A stretch of DNA of 64,000 nt from Megaustenia siamemsis. Taxonomy: Eukaryota > Mollusca > Gastropoda > Stylommatophora > Ariophantidae. Made by a program: the position numbers and the translations under genes. Numbering within the stretch: the first letter of the stretch is position 1; the number at the start of each line of letters is the position of its first letter. The DNA lies in contig JAVIAB010000092.1 of assembly GCA_032433765.1 (NCBI GenBank), positions 68,934,995-68,998,994 on the forward strand, written 5' to 3'. Shown one piece after another: positions 55,724-64,000 of the stretch. The notes beneath the pieces are model-generated. The model had not been told where the DNA came from. It did no database searches and saw only the letters and a program-made list of their open reading frames with translations.

Positions 55724-56896
55724 TTGTATTATCATTGTCAACAACTATAGCATGAACTTATGAACTGGCATCAATTCTAGTTTTCATTTACTTATTAAAT
55801 ATCTATCTCCTGACCATTAAAGTCCCATAAGTTTACTGAAGCACATTCTGGATATTTCTGGCTAAACAAAAAGCCATGGTTATGATAATGAAACTTTAAT
55901 TCTTTATAGGAGCATTTATTCTAATTGATTAATTGTTGAATTTAATGAAACACTATTTTAAACACTATTTTAAATGCATATAACTCACTTTGAAAAAGCT
56001 GGATTTAGTTTCATTTAGTTTAGTCACAAGATCAACTTCACTGTATATTGGACAAGTCCGTAAATGCTCAAATCTCCTAAGTATATTCCTCAACATGCAG
56101 CGACTTACAACTCCAGTATTATGATGGTCTACAAGTCTTCTTTTTGCCTCCAATGTAAGCACTCCCATCTGACATTGCCCACCTTGACATGATATTTGTG
56201 CAAACTATTCATGGTTACAAAGTCTGAGCAATTCTTTTCAAATTCAGTATTTTGTCCAACATCCCTAGGGCATTCAGAATGTCTGTACGGTCCATTGTTT
56301 TTCTGCACTTCACATCGACCAAACTTGTCAGCATACTCAAACTGAATTAGAATTATAATAACATTAAAAAAAAATATCTTTATGACACATAGTACCATTG
56401 CTAGTGTATGTCAGGGGGGCTCACAATAGAACTGGAGGGATAAAGGCCGCTTGGTTAAAGCAGTCGCCATGATGTGTGAGACTTAGGATTTTTATTTCAC
56501 CCCCCGATAGAATAATTCCTATCTGTCTACCGCTGGTTTCGAACATGGTATGCCAGCTTTTCAGCCAGCGAAACAGTGGTTTTAGCCGCACGACCACGTG
56601 CACCTTGTTCTACTAATAACAACATAGATTACAGTCAAATTAATGAAATATAAATATACACTTTTTTACGTTATGTCTAAAGCATGGATTATACTTTTCA
56701 TTTATCATGGTATCAGTTTTTTTTAATTTCTTCACTTTTTCTTGTATCCCTTTGGTTCTTAACTTTCTGGCAACTTTAACCATTGCAAATTGATGTTGTT
56801 GTAGTGTTTCTTAAATGTTGTCAGCCCATGTTATTCTGAGTATTTATTACTTGTTTAAAATTATAGCATAATTATTTTGGTATGATTTACTTCTTA

Positions 56897-56930
<34 letters not shown>

Positions 56931-57795
56931 TCGAACCTGGTCTTAGGACCACCTGTTTAAAGCGTTTCCCTGGTTATAGGACCGGGTCTACAATTTCCCC
57001 GAGTTTTTTACTATATGCTAACACTGATTACGGCGCTCACCGTATGACGCGACCAGAGACCAGGCTAATTAACCGCCGCCAATGTTATTTATCCCGTTTA
57101 CGACACGCGGGTAATCCGAGATAACGATACACTGACCAGCCAGTCCTTCTCCGTCTCGCTGGGAGCCATAAACGATCGACACAGGTGTCTACAGGTGTCG
57201 AAGTTTTCCCGTATTTAGTGAGTCCCAGATTACAGTGGGACGTGTTACGTTTATCAGTCAATACTGGTGTGAGAAACACGGCAGACACAGATCTATGATT
57301 CGTGAAGTGACATCACTTCGCGGTTCCGTCTAGACCAGAGTAGACCATTGCGTGGCCCGTATAAATTACAGGAATTAACTAAAGAATTAGTCATTGCCCG
57401 CTTAGAGTGTATTCACGTACATGTACAGTATCTCAGTGAATTATTTTTGTGGATTTTAAAAGTGTTACACACAATATAGGAAATGGCCAGTGTCAAAAGT
57501 GTAAAACCAAAAGCATTAACGCTGGAAGAACGAATATCAGTGATTCGACAAAATATTTTTGTGTGTTTAACTATCGTGTTTTATGAAAAGTGTCCAACCA
57601 GTGGCTATTGTAGACCGACATGTGCACTATGTTCTACTCATGGATTACGCTGATTTGCAGGTTAGTTTTCATAGTGCTTAGGATAAAATTTTTTTTATCG
57701 CTCTATTTATTATGTGAAACCTGTGAGGCAGGACCACCTGTCCTATGGGACCAGTTTTTGAAAGTCCCGTGAATGGTCGCCTTAGACAGGTTCGA

Positions 57796-57849
<54 letters not shown>

Positions 57850-60800
57850 GTAATTATCATTAATGTTTGCCATATAATGCAGATGGAGCAGACCTTGAGT
57901 TTCAAAGCATTGCATTCTCAGAGTGTGACTATTTTGCAAGCATATCAGGAATTCCCAACTTTAAGCTTATTTTGTGGTAAGGTGTTTACTTACTTTCTTT
58001 AAGAATTAAAATATTTTTATTCTACTTTTTATCGTTATGCAGTGTAGAGGCAAAGGCGCACCTCACAGCACCAGAGCTGGAAGTTATCAGTGATCCACAG
58101 GTGATGGCATGTGCCAGGATCGGTGAACCAGAACCATCCAGACCCTGCTCCACCTCTCCATGGTGCCTCTAGTAACAGACTAACCTGTCTAGTTTGGCCA
58201 AGCGAGTAGGGATTGAAGAGGGAAGACAACCTAGTACTCAATAATGTTGTGCTTTGGGCCGAAAGACGCAAATATCACAGTTATACTGCAAACTACAACA
58301 CTAAGCAGACATGCCCACTTAATGTACTTTTAAGGACGGATGACAAATCATCGGGTGAACGCAAGCATTATGCAGTTTAAAGAAATATAATGAAATATGA
58401 AACAATAGGATGTTTAATCTTTTTGATAAGACAAGACTAAACAACAAACTAATATTATGATTCTGAAAAGTTTTCAACTGGGACAGACACAAACAGAAGA
58501 TAAAGCTAAAAAAGATTAGAAGAAATTGAAGAAATAAATAAATAAAGTTATGAAAGCAATATAAAGCTTAACTAACAAAAATGACCTGGGCAAACACTAA
58601 GTAGCAGCAACACATGATGAAGTGTAGGGATAGACAAGAAAAATTACAGTGACAAAACAATAAAATTTGAAGAATAGGAACACAAATTACATATAAGCTA
58701 TAGGGCTGAAAGCTATCAGTGACTCATACCTGATGCCTTGTACCAAGATCAATGAATCAGAACTATCCAGATCCTCCTTCACTTTTTTGTGTATATGCCT
58801 AGAAACAGACTAACCAGTCAGCGATGGGCAAGTAAGTATGGATCAAGAGGGAGGGTAACCCGGTACTCAAAAATGCTGTGCTGAAAGATGCAAATATCAC
58901 AGTTCTACTGTAAACAACAGCACAACACATATATGTCCCTTTAGTGTCCTTTAAAGGAGATGATGAAGAGGACCTTTCATTCCTTTCATAGTCGTTTGGT
59001 GAATGCCAGACTGAAAGAGAGAATGTGAAAAATAAGTTTTTTTCAACAAAATGAAGATGACAAGACCAAATTACAAACCAACATTTTGACTGTTAAAGAT
59101 CTTCAAATGGGGCAAACACAAACAAAATAGAAGACACAAAAAAGAGAAGAAATAAATAAATAATATTACAAAAGCAACAAAGCCAAGCTAACAAAAACAA
59201 AAGGGCAGATAGTAATTAGTGGGTGGCAATGTATAACAGAGAGTGAAAATAAATATCTCTTCTAATGAGTGCAGTTGATTTTATCTAGTGGCTTCTGTTG
59301 AAAATATCTGTAAGTGGTACCTGTTTAAAAAAAAAAAAAATTAATTTAAAGAACCTGCTATCCTCTTTTATGATGATGCACTTATCTTTGGCTATGTATA
59401 TACTTTTCCAACAAGGAATTATATTGAAGGTACAAAACTGGTGACAATGGACATTGCAAGAGACCCAATCAAGTCTTTGTCCTTCAGTAAAACAAATTGG
59501 AGACATATGTGCGTGATGACTGATGCCTATATAACTTTGTGGAATGTAGATCAGTGCAACACCAAGTTTCTTTTGCTTTCTCAGTATGTATAGAATTATT
59601 TTTCTTAATTACCATAACTGTAATAGGAAATTATAAATTTAAATTAGAATAAATCTTATTTTTTTAGGTGACAAAATTTCTATCCACTTGTCTTTAATGT
59701 CTTTAACTATGTGTCCTGTTTTGCTGTGATTGTTTTTCATTTAAAAATGTCAGTGATTATCACATGAAATACATTTTAAAAAGCATGTTTTGGTTGCATT
59801 AGTTTGACTTAAAATATATGTTCATGAATTCTTTACTGTTAGTTATAGACGAGCCTGTAATCAACATGCCTTGCTATGTCTATAATCTTTGTTAAAGATC
59901 ATGATATAACAGCAATGAAAAGAGAAAGCATTATTATTGCTGTTGTCATTCTTTTCCAGTAAAAAGCAGTACCAATTGAGACTGGGTGAATTTAGTCATT
60001 GATTAAAATTAATTGTGACCTTTAGTTATTATTAGAGTAATTCTCTAATCTCTGCTCAACTACAACTCCAACACACAATGAAAAACTTACATTATTGATT
60101 TATCTAAACAGAATAAATTTCTTACAATCTTTTAACTTCTGTTATAAAAAGTAAAGTAAAGTACCTCCATCATGCCAAGTGGCGTATTGGGAATACGGTG
60201 TTAGTGACCACAAATTTTACAGACTTCAGCACATGATTTTTGGGGTAATGTGGTCACTATTACGCCCATGCTGCTTTACTTTCCCAGAAAAAAAATCAGG
60301 TACCCATTAAAGGCTGGGTGAACTGGAAGCTGTCAGTTTGGATCGAACCCTACCTCTTGTCCTTTGTAGTCCAGTTTACTAACCACTGAGCTAGCATGGC
60401 TCCCAACTTCTGTTGTAGCAATAAGATTTATTACACACCAGATTTTATTTAAATGCTGAAATGAGTAATCTTGCTTCCTGGTCTCTTTCTCTCTTTCACT
60501 TTCTGTCTGTGAAACTACAGTGCTTCTGTTTTTTTCAGATTGTAACATTTTATGAAGTATATTAACTTTGGCAGTACCTAAAACCACTATTGTGTGTTAT
60601 TTTATTTTAGTAAAATACGTCTTCCACCGATGAAACTTGATGAATCTGAAGTGGATCAAAGTGGTCAAAACAGTACTAATCCAATAGAAGAAAAGCTGCC
60701 AGCTAAGACATCTAAATATGCCATAGATATTCCTGAATCTGCAATTGCAGGCCTAATTGGAAACGAGGCTGAACAATTGGAAATCATCAAAGACTCAACA

Positions 60801-62373
60801 AAAAGAGTTCAACCTGTTTCTATAGCATGGCTGCCCACAGGAGATTTCTTTGTTGGGTGTGAACATGGTCATATTTTCAAGGTAAACAATATAAACCTAT
60901 ATGAATGTACCTTATTCACAATTTTTATGTCACAGCTAAGAAAATTTAATGAAAAGCACATTGTGTGTACACATATTTGTGAAAAGGAGTTCAGAAAAAG
61001 GGTTTTACAGTGTTATATAGACTTTTCTTGATATCTAGATGGAAGTTATGGACATTTAGTAAACAATCAAGAAAAATACTGAAGCAGTAGAGATGTGGTT
61101 TTATAGAAGAGTGTATTGAGTCTACCAAGCATCTACAATGTAAAATAAAATGTGTTAAGAAAGGGAGAACAATGCAGAAGAAAATTTACTTCAAACATCA
61201 GAAAGAGACAACCACTTTTTTTAAACAAAATTTTCTGAAGATTCATGATTGCACATACAAACTGGCATGAAATAAGGCTTAGATAAAAAGAAATGAAACA
61301 TAATTTTCACTGAACTTTCCCTAAATTGTTGTACAGATGTGTTTCTCTATTTATTTGATAATTTCAGAAGTAACATATAAATTGAAACAACATTAAATTA
61401 TTCAGAACAATATAGTTTTTTAATGTCAATTTAAACTCCTTTTTGAATTAAAATTACTGTAAATTTCTTTTCTTTGTGCATGTGTGCTCAGGTAGATGCT
61501 GAACATATGAAGATAAGTTTTGTGCACTATCCATCAGTGCAGGATGAAAACAGGTCTGAGGATGGTTTAAGTGATGACCCAAGTGTTGAAAGTTTGTCAT
61601 CAGGTAGATAATTTTAATCATTTGTTTTGTTTATTCTAATTTGTATTGTTTATTCATGTATAAATTATATACTTTTTATTATAAATTAATAATTGTTAAT
61701 AACAATGTTATCATTTACTCTAATGCAAAAATAAGCATATATGAGTTGTCTCACAAATTTTAGTAACAATTTTAGTTTTCTGTTGCCATTAGTAATAACA
61801 AGATCCTCATTCGTTAAGTGTTGCATATGATTTATATGATGCTGGTGTTAATATTTTTTAATTAATGACACATATTTTTGAATAACTTGAAAATAATAAC
61901 ACCAATATTGTCTTTTAATACTGGAAAAAGATCTATCATATTTATTTAAGGCTGAATGAAACTAGAAGCCGTCAAGTGGTATTAAATTTGTCTTTGTGTT
62001 CACTAATTCCTACTCTGTCACAGCTCTCTTATTCACCGATCTTGATGAATGCAATGGCTGTGAGTTGCTAACTGATCTCATCACAGATGGATGCTGGTAG
62101 TAATTGTAGCACCGATTTAGATTTAGACATTATATTTACAAACTAAAAAAACCTCAGCTTGCTAAACAAAAATTGTTGAGACCATACATTTATTTATATT
62201 ATTAAATAATAATTAATCAAACACCACCGCTAAAAGTAATTGGTTGCTTAAATGACTTTTTACTTATTGGATAATTCATCTGACCATTTTCAGGGTCCAC
62301 ACCCTCATTTCTGAAACCTGGTTCTTTACAATGTATGGCTTTACATCAAAGTGGATTGTATACTGCTGGCATG
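54522..62373 (+). CDS. CFAP43: CFAP43 orthologue (six exons, N-terminal part)
   Basis: CFAP43 (WDR96) is a WD40-repeat axonemal protein needed for motile cilia and sperm flagella. Exons at 54522-54772, 57883-57976, 59416-59583, 60611-60881, 61492-61603 and 62294-62373 splice in consistent phase. Their product follows the order of the known N-terminus: WCQGYNGSTISFI, DVLCYNCG, ENPKIYIYAYP, IAFSECDYFASISGIPNFKL, KSLSFSKTNWRHMC, ITLWNV, IPESAIAGLIGNEAEQ and WLPTGDFFVGCEHGHIF. All introns use GT-AG. The first exon(s) are not visible and the gene runs off the right edge. Introns carry SINEs, a Tigger derivative and TA repeats. The assignment comes from remembered family sequence, not a search; another CFAP WD40 protein is less likely. 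Confidence 0.85.
54773..55059. other. CFAP43 intron, no feature
   Basis: Plain AT-rich intron sequence before the SINE. Confidence 0.4.
55060..55440 (+). repeat. tRNA-derived SINE in CFAP43 intron
   Basis: B-box-like GGTTGTGAGTTCAAATCC at about 55105. The body shares ATTTCTCTCTGTGGCAACCA, TATCTGCCTGTGTGGC and CTAGGGACTTTGCCAGAGGT with 9495-9815. Confidence 0.75.
55675..55722. repeat. (TA)n microsatellite
   Basis: About 46 bp of uninterrupted TA. Confidence 0.97.
55965..56350 (-). pseudogene. Old I-like LINE fragment
   Basis: Minus-strand phrases KRRLVDHHNTGVVSRCMLRN and RRFEHLRTCPIY match the RRLINQHRTGVVSRWTLREL and RRGSEHLWTCS tail of the 41663-45072 family, and an EYADKFGRCEV stretch matches its ERADRLASCAV. 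More diverged than the other copies. Confidence 0.7.
56404..56612 (-). repeat. Possible tRNA-derived SINE
   Basis: Reverse complement has GTGCGGCTAAAACCACTG (A-box-like) and CCATGTTCGAAACCAGCG (B-box-like) at tRNA spacing. The rest is not matched elsewhere in the window. Confidence 0.5.
56928..57798 (+). mobile_element. Tigger/pogo-type deletion derivative in a TA repeat
   Basis: Ends CAGTCGAACCTGG...(reverse) CAGTCGAACCTGTC, flanked by TA (56926-56927, 57799-57800). At 57483 an ATG opens a frame with KPKALTLEERISVIRQ, the first helices of the Tigger/CENP-B-like DNA-binding domain. It then breaks off, so most of the transposase is deleted. 871 bp. It sits between two halves of a (TA)n tract in a CFAP43 intron. 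Confidence 0.85.
57799..57844. repeat. (TA)n microsatellite
   Basis: About 46 bp of TA next to the Tigger right end. The left half is 56900-56927. Confidence 0.95.
57883..57976 (+). CDS. CFAP43: CFAP43 exon b
   Basis: Acceptor ATAATGCAG, donor GTAAGG. Product DGADLEFQSIAFSECDYFAS then ISGIPNFKLIL; ends two bases into the Trp codon. A WD40 blade. Confidence 0.85.
58044..58345 (+). repeat. Interspersed repeat, copy 2 of 3
   Basis: Matches 16390-16745: GATGGCATGTGCCAGGATCG, AAAGACGCAAATATCACAGT, TACTGCAAACTACAACAC and AAGGACGGATGAC. Confidence 0.65.
58690..58990 (+). repeat. Interspersed repeat, copy 3 of 3
   Basis: Most diverged copy: TATCAGTGACTCATACCTGA, GTACCAAGATCAATGAATCA, GATGCAAATATCACAGTTCT and a TTAGTGTCCTTTAAAGGA end. 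Confidence 0.6.
59416..59583 (+). CDS. CFAP43: CFAP43 exon c
   Basis: Acceptor CCAACAAG, donor GTATGT. Completes the split Trp, then NYIEGTKLVTMD, SLSFSKTNWRHMC and AYITLWNVDQ; ends CA, completed by exon d. Confidence 0.85.
60144..60404 (-). repeat. tRNA-derived SINE with 10-bp target duplication
   Basis: Same family as 13268-13530: TAGCTCAGTGGTTAGTAAAC and GGGTTCGATCC in the reverse complement. Flanked by AACTTCTGTT at 60134-60143 and 60405-60414. In a CFAP43 intron. Confidence 0.88.
60611..60881 (+). CDS. CFAP43: CFAP43 exon d
   Basis: Acceptor TATTTTAG, donor GTAAAC. Product KIRLPPMKLDESEVDQ, YAIDIPESAIAGLIGNEAEQ and WLPTGDFFVGCEHGHIFK, the most diagnostic part of the gene. Confidence 0.88.
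61492..61603 (+). CDS. CFAP43: CFAP43 exon e
   Basis: Acceptor TGTGTGCTCAG, donor GTAGAT. Product VDAEHMKISFVHYPSVQ then an acidic, Ser-rich stretch (SEDGLSDDPSVESLSSG), probably a propeller loop. Confidence 0.75.
61945..62110 (-). repeat. Decayed SINE (family of 13268-13530)
   Basis: TTTAAGGCTGAATGAAACTAGAAGCCGTCA-like stretch and TTCACTAATTCCTACTCTGT recall the tRNA-proximal part of that SINE, heavily mutated. Confidence 0.4.
62294..62373 (+). CDS. CFAP43: CFAP43 exon f
   Basis: Acceptor CATTTTCAG, donor GTATGA. Product STPSFLKPGSLQCMALHQSG then LYTAGM. No later exon is seen in the window. Confidence 0.75.
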
Positions 62374-62609
62374 GTATGAAATAATTTATGTGTGAATTAG
62401 TTCTTAATGATAAATTTCATAGCTTTTGCATTTGATTTTTTTTTTTTTTTTTTTTTTTTACAAAACACTAAATAATATATAAATAATAAAACATATGCAA
62501 AATGAAGCACAAATGATTTTTTGGTTAAAGATATTTATTTTGTGCTTGCATATAATTTAGTTATTTTAATTTTGTATATAAAAGCATTTTATTCCTGAAT
62601 GTATAGTAA

Positions 62610-62820
62610 GATTTCATACCCCAGGGCATTTCTGTGAGCATCAGTGAGGGTCTGGAGTAATTTCAGCAGGTTGGATAATATCATTTTTAAATGATGGTAG
62701 GAATTTTACTTTTTTAAACTTAGCCCAGGTTGTGGCACATAATGGTAAAATATAGTCACTAGCACCATATTCCCCAAAGTTTATTAAGGTGTGGAGGGAA
62801 CCTTTACTTTTCTTTTTACT
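62610..62820 (+). repeat. Decayed SINE body
   Basis: TAGTCACTAGCACCATATTCC and GGGAACCTTTACTTTTC match the 3' body of the SINEs here. The tRNA head is poorly preserved. Confidence 0.45.
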
Positions 62821-62927
62821 TTTCTCAGTGCCATTTAGTCAATTTTTTAAATCTCCAACTGTCAAGGAGTCCTTTACATGTAGAACTTTTTAGACAGTAT
62901 CTACATTGTATAATCTGTAACTGAAAT

Positions 62928-63900
62928 CATCATCATCATCGAGTGCCATCTCCACAACAAAGGTTGGCTACTATGGAGCGCCATTCTACTCTGTCTCTTG
63001 CTTTGATGGTGCAGGTTGTCATAGGCTGACTTGTCCATCTTTTGATGTTACTCGTCCATGTTGGTCTTGGTCTGCCTCTGCCTCTCTTACCTTGTATTTT
63101 CCCCTCCAAGGTTACTTTTAGTAGGCTGTTGTGTCTTTTAACATGGCCCAAAAATCGCATTTGTCTTGTTTGAATTATATTTAGTAGTTCTCTTTTAATT
63201 TTTAGTTGTTTTAAGACTTCATCGTTTGTTTTCTTTACTTTCCATTCAATTCTACTTGTTCTTCTATATATCCACATTTCAAAGGCTTCAATATTCTGTT
63301 CTGTTTTCTTGTCTAATGTCCATGTTTCTGCACCATATAGGAATGTTAAGAAGAAATAACGTTTTGCTATTCCTAGTTTTAGCCCTGGTGTTATTTGTTT
63401 TGATGTTAATATATTTTTAAAAAATTAAATTTAAAATTACTTTTTGTCATTCCTATTCTTTTGTTTATTTCAATTTTACATTTTCTGTCATTGGTTATAA
63501 TATGTCCAAGGTAGTTGTAGATTTGAACTGTCTCCAGGTCTATTCCTTCAATTTTTGATATCTACTTGTAGGTTTTGAGTATTTTCTTTGTTTATGATCA
63601 TAGTTTTAGTCTTTTTGATATTAATATCTAGTCCATATCTTTTGCTTGTCATGTTTATTTCATTAAGTAATTGTTGTAGATCTTTAGGATTTTCTGCTAG
63701 TAATACAGTATCATCAGCATATCTTAGGTTATTAATTATCTTTCCATTTAATGTTTAGGCCTGGCTTCTCTGTGATGTTTTTAAAGATTTGCTCAGTGTA
63801 AAAATTGAACAAGCTTGTTGATAGGATGCATCCCTGTCTTACTCCTCTTTTTATATCGATGGGTGTAGAGTTCTCTTTGTTATATTTTATTATTGCTGTT
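62928..63900 (-). pseudogene. 5'-truncated LINE (family of 22370-23919), 8-bp target duplication
   Basis: ACTGAAAT at 62920-62927 and 63901-63908. (GAT)n 3' tail. Minus-strand frame 62936-63277 has FLGHVKRHNSLLKV and GKRGRGRPRPTW and is open for 113 codons. Upstream are thumb and YADD-region remnants (equivalent of NNLRYADDTVLLAENP near 63700) with frame breaks. Confidence 0.9.
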
Positions 63901-63944
63901 ACTGAAATAAAAAAACCTGGTCTTACCCATAGTTATAGTTATAG

Positions 63945-64000
63945 TTAGTTGAAGGCAATACTGCAAACAAATTAAAATCCATAATTCCTCGACTGCACAC
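63945..64000 (+). repeat. Interspersed repeat R, copy 4, cut by the window edge
   Basis: TTGAAGGCAATACTGCAAAC and AATTAAAATCCATAATTCC match repeat R. Confidence 0.6.

Overview
This is an AT-rich nuclear window from an animal. It has spliced host exons with GT/AG borders, many non-LTR retrotransposons, tRNA-derived SINEs, piggyBac and Tigger/pogo DNA transposons, and long simple repeats. One host gene is recognisable: six plus-strand exons between 54522 and 62373 encode the N-terminal WD40 part of CFAP43, an axonemal protein, so the animal makes motile cilia or flagella. The TE mix and the SINE architecture would suit a lophotrochozoan, perhaps a mollusc. That is a guess; the taxon is not proven by the sequence.

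Layout. 1-24006: interspersed repeats (SINEs; fragments of about five LINE families; a 311-bp piggyBac MITE at 11024-11334) around one exon of an unrecognised acidic, Ser-rich nuclear-type protein (7367-8570, minus). 24007-33830: a complete 9.8-kb mobile element, the most unusual object here. 33831-45718: LINE copies with clear target-site duplications, plus a minus-strand ORF with two tandem Cys-rich ectodomain repeats (37926-38770). 45719-49213: a young RTE-like LINE between two 325-bp direct repeats. 49726-52871: a piggyBac element with TTAA at both ends. 54522-62373: CFAP43 exons, with SINEs and a Tigger derivative in the introns. 62928-63900: another LINE.

The central element (24013-33824) has a perfect 6-bp target duplication (AATGTG), AG...CT ends and a protein-primed family B DNA polymerase. 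These are hallmarks of Polintons/Mavericks and the related adintoviruses. However, almost the whole element is an inverted repeat: a 3.72-kb left arm (24013-27734) is the reverse complement of the right arm (30111-33824), around a 2.38-kb single-copy centre. The centre carries tandem-repeat arrays, a TATA/initiator promoter, a 5'UTR intron and the zinc-finger/OTU-like N-terminus of the polymerase. No integrase, capsid, protease or packaging ATPase is visible. I read it as an integrated copy-back (snap-back) derivative of a Polinton, comparable in structure to copy-back defective genomes of viruses, mobilised by an integrase supplied in trans. It could give a long hairpin RNA against its autonomous relatives.

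Many reading frames here (host exon, piggyBac, polymerase, LINEs) break at homopolymer runs, so some breaks may be assembly indels rather than decay. Coordinates of LINE and SINE fragments without target duplications are approximate.
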